Shown: positions 43,103-51,274, counted from the first letter of the stretch. The stretch: DNA of 64,000 nucleotides from UMGS1883 sp045636425 (GCA_045636425.1 JAZTXM010000012.1:1-64000); one strand, 5' to 3'. Notes: generated by a model from the letters alone, not told the origin. Made by a program: numbers and translations.

Positions 43103-43459
43103 TCAAACTTCATCAATTGTATTGATTTCAATCTTTTCAGCCTCTGCCCACAAATTGTCAAGACCGTAGAAGTCACGCATTTGTGTGCTGAAAATATGGA
43201 GCATTACCCCGCCGAAATCCACAAGTGCCCAATCGGGGTTTTTCATTCCCTCGCTTCTTACCGGAGGAGAGTCTATTTTTGCCATTTCTTCACACGCCGC
43301 TTCATATAATGCATGCATCTGTGCAGGTGAGCCGGCTGTACAAATTACAAAATAATCTGATATTATGGTAGCCCCTTTTAGGTCAAGAGCTATAATATTA
43401 CGTCCTTTCTTGCTGTCTAATATTTCTGCAAGCTTGTGTACTTTTTCCAAATCTGTCAA
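43103..43459 (-). CDS. rsfS: ribosomal silencing factor RsfS
   Basis: 118 residues. KKGRNIIALDLKGATIISDYFVICTAGS (about 17-44) and VDFGGVMLHIFSTQMRDFYGLDNLW are the family core. RsfS binds L14 and keeps 50S and 30S apart in starvation. Starts with TTG, with GGAGGG eight bases upstream; this start overlaps the yqeK stop by four bases. Gene order nadD-yqeK-rsfS is conserved in Firmicutes. Confidence 0.94.
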   Translation of the reverse strand: MTDLEKVHKLAEILDSKKGRNIIALDLKGATIISDYFVICTAGSPAQMHALYEAACEEMAKIDSPPVRSEGMKNPDWALVDFGGVMLHIFSTQMRDFYGLDNLWAEAEKIEINTIDEV

Positions 43460-44040
43460 GACTTGTCCCTCCTGTGCGATATAAGATAATTTAGTGCATG
43501 AACCGAATCGGGATGAATAAGCGTTCCCTTTCTGATTACGTGCTTAATCGAGCATCCTATGGCATAAATTAATGCCTCGTCTATGTTAAACTCAACAAGC
43601 CTTCGTATTTCCTCCGCCTGTTCAATAGTCCTTCCCGGCTCCGTCATATCTGCTATATATATAAGCTTTTCAAGAGGCGTCATATTAGCTCTGCCTGTTG
43701 TATGATAATAAATCGCCTCTAAAATTTCATTGTCATCAATCCCAAAATCCTTGTATGCAACAGCAGCTCCCAGGTATGCATGCACCAGTGCTTTCTCACT
43801 CTTTGCATAATCATCCAAGGTAACACCATAACGCTTACAAATCAGAAAAAAGTCCTCACCGTTTGCTTCGTCCAGGTTTTTTGCACAATCGTGAAGCAAC
43901 GCCGCAATTCGGGCTTTTTCTTTATCTACGCCAAAAAGCGGAGCAAGACGCACTGCCTCCTCCATTACTCCCAGCGTATGATTAAATCTGCGTTCCTTTT
44001 GTGTTGCTTTAAGTTTTGCGATTATTTCATTCTCGGTCAA
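43456..44040 (-). CDS. yqeK: HD-domain hydrolase YqeK (symmetrical Ap4A hydrolase)
   Basis: 194 residues. HD motif residues: RFNHTLGVMEEAVRLA (His about 20), ALLHDCAKN (HD about 50-51), HAYLGAAVA and YHTTGRANMTPLEKLIYIADMTEP. YqeK family members split diadenosine tetraphosphate symmetrically. The start is TTG with GAGGGA seven bases upstream. Between nadD and rsfS in the normal order. Confidence 0.92.
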   Translation of the reverse strand: MTENEIIAKLKATQKERRFNHTLGVMEEAVRLAPLFGVDKEKARIAALLHDCAKNLDEANGEDFFLICKRYGVTLDDYAKSEKALVHAYLGAAVAYKDFGIDDNEILEAIYYHTTGRANMTPLEKLIYIADMTEPGRTIEQAEEIRRLVEFNIDEALIYAIGCSIKHVIRKGTLIHPDSVHALNYLISHRRDKS

Positions 44041-44050
44041 GGAAAATCCC

Positions 44051-44626
44051 TCAATTCACATCTTTGTCAGTAAATCCATACAGTTTTCTTTTTATTATAT
44101 AATCAAAAACTGATTTTGGCAATAAGTTTCTGCAATCTTTTCCAATCTTTATCTGATTTCTTACCTCGCTTGACGAAATCGGAACTTTTTGCATTGGAAT
44201 TTCTACGGCAGGGGGCTTTACAACCGCTCCCTCCCTCGGAAAAACAAGCAGTGTGCATACCTTTAAAATCCTGTGCGGTTCAAACCATGTATCAAGCTCG
44301 TTATAAGAATCATCACCGATTATGAAGTACAGCTCATCGTCGGGATAAAGTGCTTTAAAATACTCTGCCGTATTTGCACTGTAGTTTACCTCGGAGCGTT
44401 TTATTTCATAATCGCTGACTGAAAATTTTTCCTCAGATGAAATTGCCTCCAAAAGCATATTATAACGGTCCTCGCGGGATATGTGCGTTTCCTTTTTATG
44501 AGGGGCGTTTCCCGTGGGAATAAAGATTATGCGGTCAAGCTTCATTTTATCAAGTGCCGCATACGCTACTGCCATGTGACCGTTATGCACAGGATTAAAC
44601 GCTCCGCCAAACAATCCTATTTTCAT
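44051..44626 (-). CDS. nadD: nicotinate-nucleotide adenylyltransferase
   Basis: 191 residues. Nucleotidyltransferase signature GLFGGAFNPVHNGHMAVA (about 4-21), FIPTGNAPHK, FIIGDDSY and the C-terminal ISSSEVRNQIK. Makes deamido-NAD from nicotinate mononucleotide and ATP. Length is normal. Eight to ten bases from its neighbours in the obg run. Confidence 0.94.
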   Translation of the reverse strand: MKIGLFGGAFNPVHNGHMAVAYAALDKMKLDRIIFIPTGNAPHKKETHISREDRYNMLLEAISSEEKFSVSDYEIKRSEVNYSANTAEYFKALYPDDELYFIIGDDSYNELDTWFEPHRILKVCTLLVFPREGAVVKPPAVEIPMQKVPISSSEVRNQIKIGKDCRNLLPKSVFDYIIKRKLYGFTDKDVN

Positions 44627-44635
44627 AACATTTCC

Positions 44636-44935
44636 TCACTTCGGAAGTACAATCCTGCGATTGTTTTTCTCCCTTGCCATGCGGTAAATAACAACCTTGT
44701 TGCCGATGCACTGCACAGGCTCGGCACCGATTTCCTCGCAGATTGCCTCACACGCCGTGCGTGTTGACATAAAGGCTGTTTCAAGCACTGTTATTTTTAT
44801 AAGCTCACGCTTTTCCAAAACTATATCAAGTTCTGTTAATATCTCGTCACTTATTCCGCTTTTTCCTATCTGGAAAATAGCGTTTTCCTTATTTGCAAGA
44901 CCGCGTAAATACGCACGCTGTTTAGATGATAACAT
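44636..44935 (-). CDS. yhbY: CRM-domain RNA-binding protein YhbY
   Basis: 99 residues, one CRM domain: LSSKQRAYLRGLANKENAI at the N-terminus and GKSGISDEILTELDIVL, ending VQCIGNKVVIYRMA. Associates with pre-50S particles. ATG at 44935 has AGGG eight bases upstream and is preferred over a GTG three codons earlier. Between obg and nadD in the usual order. Confidence 0.93.
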   Translation of the reverse strand: MLSSKQRAYLRGLANKENAIFQIGKSGISDEILTELDIVLEKRELIKITVLETAFMSTRTACEAICEEIGAEPVQCIGNKVVIYRMAREKNNRRIVLPK

Positions 44936-44957
44936 ATTCCTCACCCTGTATTTTCAA

Positions 44958-46223
44958 TTATTCTGTATAGTCAAATTCAAGCTCGTACATGCGGACAGGG
45001 TCACCCTCGCCGCATCCTAAGTTTTCAAGAGCCTCAATTATACCCTTTCTGCGGAGTGCAAGCTGGAAGTACTGCATACTTTCCGCATCTTCAAAATTGG
45101 AATGACGGAGAAGCTTTTCCACATAAGGGCCCTCCACCACGTAAGTGTCGCCCTCTTTTCTTACCGTGAACGGCTCCTCTGAGAAATCCTCCTCCACAAA
45201 ATCCGCCTCATAAATTTCTACAGGCTCTAAGGTATCAAGAAGCTTTGAAACTTGATTAATAAGCTCTTTTGTTCCCATATGTGCCGCGGCACTTATTTCA
45301 AAGAGCTTAAGTCCTTTATCCTCTATATATTTTCTGAAATCCTCCAAAAGCTTCGGCTCGGTAATCACATCTATCTTATTCGCCGCAACAATCTGGGGAC
45401 GCTCTGCCAGAGATTTGCTGTAAAGGGAAAGCTCATTATTTATTTTTTCAAAGTCATCAATGGGATTTCTTCCCTCAGTTCCCGACACATCCACAATATG
45501 CACAATAAGGCGTGTACGCTCAATATGCCTGAGAAATTCATGCCCGAGGCCTATTCCCTCATGCGCTCCCTCAATAAGACCGGGAATATCAGCCATAACA
45601 AAGCTCTTTCCCTCGCCCATTTTCACAACACCCAAATTAGGTTCGAGGGTTGTAAAATGGTAATTTGCAATTTTGGGACGAGCCGCACTTACCGCAGAAA
45701 GAAGAGTAGATTTGCCCACGTTGGGAAAGCCTGCAAGACCAACGTCCGCAATAAGCTTAAGCTCCAATATAAGCTCCCTTTCCTGCCCACGGATTCCGTC
45801 TTTTGCAAACTTCGGAGTCTGACGTGTGGCTGTGGCAAAATGCACATTACCCCAACCGCCGTTACCGCCGTATGCGGCAATAAATTCTTCTTCGTTTTCG
45901 GACATATCCTTCATTACTCTGCCGCTTTTGGCGTCTTTAATAACCGTACCTACAGGCACATGAATATAGAGGTCCTCCCCTTTTCTTCCGAAAGAACGAC
46001 GTGCCTTTCCGTCCTCGCCGTTTCTTGCGGTAAACATCTTTTTATGAGCAAAGTCAACAAGAGTTGTAAGGGTTTTGTCAGCCTTAAAAATTATATTTCC
46101 GCCCTTTCCGCCGTCACCGCCGTCGGGACCGCCGTCAGGAACGTATTTTTCTCTGTGAAAGGAAACAAGACCGTTTCCGCCGTTTCCTGCTTTTACAGTG
46201 ATGGTCGCTTTATCTAAGAACAT
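44958..46223 (-). CDS. obg: GTPase Obg (CgtA)
   Basis: 421 residues. The N-terminal glycine-rich Obg fold (GNGGNGLVSFHREKYVP and GPDGGDGGKGGNI, about 13-45) is followed by the G domain: P-loop GFPNVGKSTLLSA (about 165-177), switch DIPGLIEGAHEGIGLG, NKID, and the C-terminal OCT domain. Works in 50S assembly and stress control. AGAGAGG precedes the ATG. Follows rpmA after a terminator-like hairpin, the common order rplU-prp-rpmA-obg. Confidence 0.95.
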   Translation of the reverse strand: MFLDKATITVKAGNGGNGLVSFHREKYVPDGGPDGGDGGKGGNIIFKADKTLTTLVDFAHKKMFTARNGEDGKARRSFGRKGEDLYIHVPVGTVIKDAKSGRVMKDMSENEEEFIAAYGGNGGWGNVHFATATRQTPKFAKDGIRGQERELILELKLIADVGLAGFPNVGKSTLLSAVSAARPKIANYHFTTLEPNLGVVKMGEGKSFVMADIPGLIEGAHEGIGLGHEFLRHIERTRLIVHIVDVSGTEGRNPIDDFEKINNELSLYSKSLAERPQIVAANKIDVITEPKLLEDFRKYIEDKGLKLFEISAAAHMGTKELINQVSKLLDTLEPVEIYEADFVEEDFSEEPFTVRKEGDTYVVEGPYVEKLLRHSNFEDAESMQYFQLALRRKGIIEALENLGCGEGDPVRMYELEFDYTE

Positions 46224-46305
46224 ACCTTTACCTCTCTTTCATACGGATATGATAAAGCAGCACGCTATTTGATTTGTGCTTGCTTAAGTTTATTGAAAAA
46301 TCAAA

Positions 46306-46330
46306 AAAGCTCGGAAAAATTCCGAGCTTT
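46306..46330 (-). terminator. terminator between rpmA and obg
   Basis: 10-base perfect arms (AAAGCTCGGA) with a 5-base loop, followed by TTTTTT on the minus strand, 11 bases past the rpmA stop. Partial readthrough would be needed to express obg from the rplU promoter. Confidence 0.8.
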
Positions 46331-46340
46331 CATTTTTGAC

Positions 46341-46619
46341 TTATGCAGGATATACACTAACCTGCTTCTTATCCTTGCCCTTACGCTCGAACTTAACTTT
46401 TCCGTCAACAAGAGCATACAAGGTATCATCGCTACCAATACCTACATTGATACCGGGATGAATTTTAGTTCCTCTCTGACGAACGAGGATGTTTCCGGCA
46501 AGTACTGCCTGACCGTCAGCACGCTTTGCGCCAAGACGCTTAGACTCACTGTCACGACCGTTCTTTGTAGAACCAACACCCTTTTTATGAGCGAACAACT
46601 GAATATTCAATGCGAACAT
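46341..46619 (-). CDS. rpmA: 50S ribosomal protein L27
   Basis: 92 residues. AHKKGVGSTKNGRDSESKRLG is the L27 core start, preceded by the nine-residue Firmicutes extension that ends in NIQLF and is cut off by the Prp protease encoded upstream. IRQRGTK-like LVRQRGTKIHPG follows. L27 reaches the peptidyl transferase centre. Length and order normal. Confidence 0.97.
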   Translation of the reverse strand: MFALNIQLFAHKKGVGSTKNGRDSESKRLGAKRADGQAVLAGNILVRQRGTKIHPGINVGIGSDDTLYALVDGKVKFERKGKDKKQVSVYPA

Positions 46620-46654
46620 TATAATTTCACTCCTTCCAAAATAAGCATACAGAT

Positions 46655-46969
46655 TTACATCTGTGTAAATTTCAAAAATTCACCATACTGACCGGAAAGC
46701 TCCGAGATAAACATCACAAGTGAGTTAATCAGTATGTCTGCACCATCCAGACGCTTGTCTGAAATAATGCAATTTACAAAACCGTCACGCTCCTCATATG
46801 TAAGCTGTGCAAGGCTTTGTTTTTCAATGCCGTTAATGGTAAGCCACACAGCAGTAGAAACAGATGCACAAACAATATCACTGCCACTTTCGGCATAACC
46901 GCTGTGCCCGTCCACAGTAAACTGTGTGATTTTACCCACGGTATTTGATACCGTAGTAAACTTAATCAT
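46655..46969 (-). CDS. prp: ribosomal-processing cysteine protease Prp
   Basis: 104 residues. The catalytic pair is H22 (DGHSGYA) and C34 (SDIVCASVS). Prp removes the N-terminal extension of L27, which is encoded just downstream with an intact cleavage site. Located between rplU and rpmA as in nearly all Firmicutes. Two bases separate it from rplU. Confidence 0.95.
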   Translation of the reverse strand: MIKFTTVSNTVGKITQFTVDGHSGYAESGSDIVCASVSTAVWLTINGIEKQSLAQLTYEERDGFVNCIISDKRLDGADILINSLVMFISELSGQYGEFLKFTQM

Positions 46970-46971
46970 AA

Positions 46972-47283
46972 TTACGCATTGATTGCTGTGATTTCAACCT
47001 TTGTATAAGGCTGACGATGACCGTTCTTATTTCTGTAACCCTTCTTAGGCTTCATCTTGAAAACGATAATCTTCTTACCCTTTGTCTGGCTGAGAACCTT
47101 AGCAGATACAGTAGCACCCTCAACTGTAGGAGCACCTGCTGTAAACTTACCTTCGTCACCGATTGCAAGAACCTGATCAAATTTGATTTCTGCGCCTGCT
47201 TCGCCTTCAAGCTTTTCAACGAAGAGAACGTCACCAACCTTAACCTGATACTGCTTGCCGCCGGTCTTAATTACTGCGTACAT
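46972..47283 (-). CDS. rplU: 50S ribosomal protein L21
   Basis: 103 residues: MYAVIKTGGKQYQVKVGD at the start, then KGKKIIVFKMKPKKGYRNKNGHRQPYT. The ATG at 47283 has GGGAGGTG ten bases upstream. An open frame continues 31 codons further upstream but only through the leader. First gene of the L21-Prp-L27-Obg block with a consensus promoter. Confidence 0.97.
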   Translation of the reverse strand: MYAVIKTGGKQYQVKVGDVLFVEKLEGEAGAEIKFDQVLAIGDEGKFTAGAPTVEGATVSAKVLSQTKGKKIIVFKMKPKKGYRNKNGHRQPYTKVEITAINA

Positions 47284-47360
47284 TTGTTGCACCTCCCGTT
47301 TATACAGACTCGCTATTAAGGTTGCGTAAAACGCATTTAATACCTTTTCTACGCGGTTAC
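47284..47360 (-). promoter_or_regulatory. rplU mRNA leader, possible L21 autoregulatory leader
   Basis: About 75 bases between the -10 and the rplU ATG, with a hairpin TGCGT TTT ACGCA flanked by AAGGTATTAA and ACCTTAATA. Firmicutes L21 leaders of this size are known to be regulated; match to that family is inferred from place and hairpin only. Confidence 0.45.
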
Positions 47361-47366
47361 TGCTAT

Positions 47367-47395
47367 ATAATAACACAGTCCGTCCTTTATGTCAA
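47367..47395 (-). promoter_or_regulatory. promoter of rplU-prp-rpmA-obg
   Basis: Minus strand: consensus TTGACA, 17 bases, TATTAT. Confidence 0.85.
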
Positions 47396-47425
47396 GGATT
47401 ATTTCTAAATTTTTCTTGACATAAA

Positions 47426-47453
47426 GCACCGTGCAGAAATCTCTGCACGGTGC
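47426..47453 (-). terminator. terminator after the membrane protein gene at 47473
   Basis: 12-base perfect GC-rich arms (GCACCGTGCAGA) with a 4-base loop and a short TTTAT exit, 20 bases past the stop. Confidence 0.7.
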
Positions 47454-47472
47454 GTGACTTTACATCATTAAA

Positions 47473-48099
47473 TTAAGCAAGCTCGTCTAATACTTCCTGA
47501 CGCTCTTTTGCACGGATTGCTGTGATGAATTTCAATCCTCCGGCAATCACAAGGGCAATGCTTGCAACAAGCTGAATGAGCCACATTGCAGAATTACCTG
47601 CCATGAAAGGAGCTGACAGGAAGAATGTAACAACCCCTGCACTTCCGCATATCATTGCGACAGCAGCACCTAAAGTTGAACCACGCTTAATTGCGTTAAT
47701 CAGAATTGTAACAATTGCTGACAAAAGAATGATAACGTTAGGTGTAAGAAGTGCGGAGAAGTTTACAACCTCCTTGCACTCATAAGAAAGGTACTCAAGG
47801 AATTCAGTGTCACGGAAGTTGTTCCAAACATAGCTGAAAGGAGAATATGACTTTTCAACCTTTTCCTCTATTTTAACGCTTTCATCGCCTGTTCTTCTTG
47901 CAGAAAGCATATCTCTTGTTATAAATTCCCACTGACCTGCACTTGTTTCAATTGCTACGGGCTTACCTGCTTCTTTGTAAGAGCCTGTGGTATACTGCCA
48001 GTAGGGCAAAAACTGCATTACAAACAAGATAAATGCAAAAATTGCACATGCGATGCCGTAACGACCGGTCATCTTCTTCATTTTTTCCAAAGTTTTCAT
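47473..48099 (-). CDS. unknown four-helix membrane protein
   Basis: 208 residues. One hydrophobic segment near the N-terminus (about 15-35), an exposed region of about 80 residues (about 36-115) with GQWEFITRDMLSARRTG and YVWNNF, then three membrane segments (VIILLSAIVTILINAI; AAVAMICGSAGVVTFFLSAPF; LIQLVASIALVIAGGLKF) and a charged tail. I do not recognise the family. ATG at 48099 follows GGGAGG. It stands alone between a DMT transporter and rplU, with its own terminator. Confidence 0.75.
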   Translation of the reverse strand: MKTLEKMKKMTGRYGIACAIFAFILFVMQFLPYWQYTTGSYKEAGKPVAIETSAGQWEFITRDMLSARRTGDESVKIEEKVEKSYSPFSYVWNNFRDTEFLEYLSYECKEVVNFSALLTPNVIILLSAIVTILINAIKRGSTLGAAVAMICGSAGVVTFFLSAPFMAGNSAMWLIQLVASIALVIAGGLKFITAIRAKERQEVLDELA

Positions 48100-48210
48100 C
48101 AAATTTTCCTCCCGAATTATGTAATACTTACTATATTTTATCCTAACTTATCATTTTTGTCAACCTTGATTTATGTTTTTTTTACAAATTGTGTTTCATA
48201 TATACTTATA

Positions 48211-49128
48211 TTACGGGCCCTCTACTACCGCCAGCATAAGTATACCAATAATTACAATTGAGATAAACATGTATTTCATTGGTGTGAGCTTTTCTTTCAG
48301 GAAAACCCTTGAAAGAATAAGCGCCACGATACATCCAGATGAAAGTATCGGTGCTGCAACCGCACCGTTTCCGCTCAGTGCATATACATATGTAAACTGA
48401 CCTGCAGTTTCAAATATTGCAGCGAGGAACTTGTCTCTTTGTTTCGGAATTGAGCCGAACTCAACCTTCTTTATTTTCATAAACACAAATAAGATAAGTG
48501 CAACTATTGCAAAGGTCAGCTCATAGCTGGTGTTTGCCACTGCTTCCAACGTATCTTCTGTTACACCGATGAGCGGTGTAGCTGCCACATCATCAAGATA
48601 GAAAGCATCTGCGAAAGTGCCTACTGCATCGAGTATAGCGTACATAAAGGGCATGCAAAAAGCAATAATAGCCATTTTTTTGCCCAATGTTTTTTTCCTT
48701 ACCGTTTCTCCCCTGTTTTCAAGGATTCCGACACCGAGAACACCTATAAGCATAAGGATTACAGCAATTACCGCCGGTAATGAAAGTGATTCTTTTAAAA
48801 AGATAACACAGAGCAGTGCGCACATTGCACCTGAGGTATTTTCGATAGGGTCTGATATGGATTCTTCAATAAAGCGCATACCGAAATAGGAAAATGCCAT
48901 TGATACAATATACAAAAGTGATACCGGAAGGTAGCTGATAAGATTAACAGGGTTGTAATTAATATCCTGTGTAAGCAGAGTGAAAATTGCATGTATTCCC
49001 ATTACGATACCTACACAAACACAGATTTTCAGATGTGAAAATTTTTCTTCTTGACGTGCGCCTTTTTTGTAAAAAAGTTCAGCAACGCCCCATAAAATAG
49101 CTGTTAGTAAAGCAAATATAAACCACAT
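48211..49128 (-). CDS. DMT superfamily (EamA) transporter
   Basis: 305 residues, ten membrane segments in two EamA halves (LLTAILWGVAELFYKKG at the start; AIFETAGQFTYVYALSGNGAVAAPILSSG in the second half). Likely exporter, substrate unknown. The ribosome site AAAGGAGA seven bases before the ATG is complementary to a sequence just upstream (49179-49189) that ends a 35-codon ORF, suggesting translational control by that ORF. Distinct from the other DMT gene at 28954-29850. Confidence 0.85.
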   Translation of the reverse strand: MWFIFALLTAILWGVAELFYKKGARQEEKFSHLKICVCVGIVMGIHAIFTLLTQDINYNPVNLISYLPVSLLYIVSMAFSYFGMRFIEESISDPIENTSGAMCALLCVIFLKESLSLPAVIAVILMLIGVLGVGILENRGETVRKKTLGKKMAIIAFCMPFMYAILDAVGTFADAFYLDDVAATPLIGVTEDTLEAVANTSYELTFAIVALILFVFMKIKKVEFGSIPKQRDKFLAAIFETAGQFTYVYALSGNGAVAAPILSSGCIVALILSRVFLKEKLTPMKYMFISIVIIGILMLAVVEGP

Positions 49129-49133
49129 AATTT

Positions 49134-49189
49134 TTTCTCCTTTGTTAATAAATTTTATTTTAGCGACAAATTTAGTTACAAAGAAGAAA
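49134..49189 (-). promoter_or_regulatory. possible Shine-Dalgarno-sequestering helix of the DMT gene
   Basis: Minus strand RNA: UUUCUUCUUUG (49189-49179) can pair over 11 bases (one G-U) with CAAAGGAGAAA (49144-49134), which holds the DMT ribosome site. The first arm is the end of the upstream small ORF, whose stop codon follows immediately. Confidence 0.45.
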
Positions 49190-49283
49190 CAGGCGGCGAA
49201 GTAGTCCCTTGCCCGTATGCTCTTTTCTTACATCGGGACAATCCCATGAAAATTTCTTTGCTTTTATATTTTTTTAATGGCAT
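49176..49283 (-). CDS. 35-residue candidate leader peptide or small protein
   Basis: ATG at 49283 with a perfect AAAGGAGG seven bases upstream, stop TAA at 49178-49176. The peptide is basic in its first half (MPLKKYKSKEIF) and ends GQGTTSPPVSSL. It lies 47 bases ahead of the DMT transporter ATG and after sulP. Its last codons can pair with the transporter's Shine-Dalgarno, and its own site (GGTGGCGAA) can pair with TTCGCCGCC inside the ORF. The nearly complete ribosome site argues that it is translated; a purely structural RNA is the alternative. Confidence 0.45.
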   Translation of the reverse strand: MPLKKYKSKEIFMGLSRCKKRAYGQGTTSPPVSSL

Positions 49284-49315
49284 TTTCGCCACCTCCTTTA
49301 AACGAAATAAGAAAT

Positions 49316-50959
49316 TTATTCTGCGACTATCTGATTTGCAAGCACTATGGCATTATCTATATGGTCACAGAAATTTTGTCTTCCTACCTTTTCAATAAAG
49401 CCCGCTTTATCCATTACGCGAAGCGGCTGTTCATTTACGTGTGAGAAAATAAGTGTAATACCGTTTTCTCTGCAACGCTCGTAAAGCTCCTCAAGGGTGT
49501 TCATTGCCGTGGCATCAATTGCAGGCACACTACGCATTCTCACAATTATGCAGCTGATATGCTCTTCCACGCTGATATCAGCAAGGCGGTCTGCCGCACC
49601 GAAGAATAAAGGCCCTGTGATTTCGTACACACGGATATTTCCGGGAAGGATTTTAAGCTTTTCGCTATCGTCCGTATCCTTTTCGGGGTATTTCCAACCC
49701 TGCACGCCTGTTTCGTCGCTCATACGCTTCATAAAGAGCAAACACGCAAGAACAAAACCTATCTCAATTGCTATAACAAGGTCAAACACAACTGTGAGAA
49801 TAAACGTGATTACAAGAACAGCTATATCACTTTTGGGAGCTGTTTTCACAAGGCGAACAAACGGTCTCCACTGGCACATATTATATGCAACCATAAAGAG
49901 GATTGCGGCAATCGTTGGCATGGGAATCATAGCCGCATAGGGCATCAGAAGCACTAACACCAAAAGAAGCACTACAGCATGAACCATACCCGAAATGGGT
50001 GTACTTCCGCCGTTTTTAATATTAGCGGCTGTACGGGCAATTGCCCCTGTAGCGGGAATTCCACCGAAGAAGGCACTTCCCATATTACCCAAGCCCTGAG
50101 CAACAAGCTCTGCATTGGAGCGATGCTTGCTGTTTGTCATTCCGTCTGCAACAACGCAGGAAAGAAGTGATTCTATCGCCGCAAGAATTGCTATTGTAAA
50201 AGCGTCGGGCAAAAGAGTTTTCACCATATGAATATCAATTTTAGGAAGTGCAAACGAAGGAAGCTTACTTTCCACTGTGTAGAGCTTCCCTATTGTGGGC
50301 ACATCTAAACCAAGAAGCTGTACAATCAAAACACCGATTATTACTGCAATAAGCGAGCCGGGAATCTTCTTGCTGACACGAGGCCAGATTATAAGAATCG
50401 CAAGGCTGACAATTCCGATAATTAGAGCCTGCAAATTTACAGTAGAAATATTTTCAAAGAATACTTCAAGCTTTTCCATGGTTTCAACAGGCTTCTCCCC
50501 TGCTTTATATGTAACGCCGAAAAAATCTTTGAACTGACCTATAAGTATCGTTACCGCGATACCTGCGGTAAATCCTGTTGTAATTGTGTAAGGGATAAAT
50601 CTTATAAGACTTCCCAGCTTGAAAACACCCATAAGTATAAGGATGATACCTGCCATTATCGTAGCAAGTGCAAGTCCCTCCATCCCACTTCTCGCCACAA
50701 TTCCTGCAACGATGGTGGCAAACGCCGCCGTAGGCCCTGCAATCTGCACATTGCTTCCGCCAAAAAATGATATAATAAAGCCTGCAACAATAGCCGTATA
50801 TATACCCTCCTGCGGTCCTACCCCGGAAGCAAGAGCCAGAGCTATTGAAAGCGGAAGTGCTATTATTGCAACTATAATTCCTGCAATAATATCTTTAATT
50901 AGTTTTTCCTTGCTGTAGTTCTTTATTGAAGTAAACAGCATTGGTTTAAGTTCTTTCAT
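49316..50959 (-). CDS. SulP family inorganic anion transporter with STAS domain
   Basis: 547 residues. About 10-12 membrane segments (GIIVAIIALPLSIALALASG at the start, GGSNVQIAGPTAAFATIVAG, SAFFGGIPATGAIARTAANI) and a C-terminal STAS domain (about 435-545, IIVRMRSVPAIDATAMNTLE). SulP proteins carry sulfate, bicarbonate or other anions. The ATG at 50959 has AAGGAG thirteen bases upstream, a little far; an earlier in-frame start at 51019 lacks one. The substrate is not determined. Confidence 0.9.
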   Translation of the reverse strand: MKELKPMLFTSIKNYSKEKLIKDIIAGIIVAIIALPLSIALALASGVGPQEGIYTAIVAGFIISFFGGSNVQIAGPTAAFATIVAGIVARSGMEGLALATIMAGIILILMGVFKLGSLIRFIPYTITTGFTAGIAVTILIGQFKDFFGVTYKAGEKPVETMEKLEVFFENISTVNLQALIIGIVSLAILIIWPRVSKKIPGSLIAVIIGVLIVQLLGLDVPTIGKLYTVESKLPSFALPKIDIHMVKTLLPDAFTIAILAAIESLLSCVVADGMTNSKHRSNAELVAQGLGNMGSAFFGGIPATGAIARTAANIKNGGSTPISGMVHAVVLLLVLVLLMPYAAMIPMPTIAAILFMVAYNMCQWRPFVRLVKTAPKSDIAVLVITFILTVVFDLVIAIEIGFVLACLLFMKRMSDETGVQGWKYPEKDTDDSEKLKILPGNIRVYEITGPLFFGAADRLADISVEEHISCIIVRMRSVPAIDATAMNTLEELYERCRENGITLIFSHVNEQPLRVMDKAGFIEKVGRQNFCDHIDNAIVLANQIVAE

Positions 50960-51067
50960 AACTTTAATACAACTCCTTTTACCATAGGATATTTTATCAT
51001 TAATTGTATCAAAATGCAAGAAGATAAATTAAATTAGAAGATAATTAAAAAAACAACAAAAAAATTG

Positions 51068-51096
51068 TTGACAATACAGATTTTTCATATTATAAT
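51068..51096 (+). promoter_or_regulatory. consensus promoter of tRNA-Glu
   Basis: TTGACA (51068-51073), 17 bases, TATAAT (51091-51096): a perfect sigma-A promoter 20 bases before the tRNA. Confidence 0.92.
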
Positions 51097-51116
51097 AAAC
51101 AGGTAGCTTAGAAAAC

Positions 51117-51192
51117 GGCCCCATAGTCTAGCGGCCTAGGACGTCGCCCTCTCACGGCGAAGACCGGGGTTCGATTCCCCGTGGGGTCACCA
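51117..51192 (+). tRNA. tRNA-Glu (anticodon CTC)
   Basis: 76 bases with encoded CCA. Acceptor arm GGCCCCA / TGGGGTC, anticodon stem CGTCGCC CTCTCAC-type loop with CTC anticodon, T arm CGGGG TTCGATT CCCCG. It reads GAG codons. Single tRNA gene with its own promoter and terminator. Confidence 0.96.
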
Positions 51193-51231
51193 AAAAACGA
51201 ATCATACCATCAGGTGTGGTTCGTTTTTTTT
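51192..51231 (+). terminator. terminator of tRNA-Glu
   Basis: 17-base arms (AAAAAACGAATCATACC with GGTGTGGTTCGTTTTTT, two G-U pairs), 4-base loop, T-run exit. Starts directly at the tRNA 3' end. Confidence 0.88.
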
Positions 51232-51245
51232 GCGTCAGCAAAACT

Positions 51246-51274
51246 ACGGGGAATCGAACCCTGAGAGGGCAACG
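51246..51274 (-). repeat. inverted, internally deleted fragment of tRNA-Glu
   Basis: On the minus strand this reads as tRNA-Glu sequence: anticodon-loop part GCCCTCTCA joined directly to the T arm GGGTTCGATTCCCCGT, with 12 bases between them missing and one mismatch (28 of 29 bases otherwise identical). It lies 53 bases from the intact gene in opposite orientation. Too short to fold as a tRNA. Confidence 0.8.

Noticed and set aside
45252..46217. 321-codon open frame antisense to obg
   Set aside because: Shadow of the GTPase gene; composition is cysteine-rich and without domain, and no start signal is present.
51246..51274. Second tRNA gene
   Set aside because: Lacks acceptor arm, D arm and half of the anticodon arm; only a fragment.
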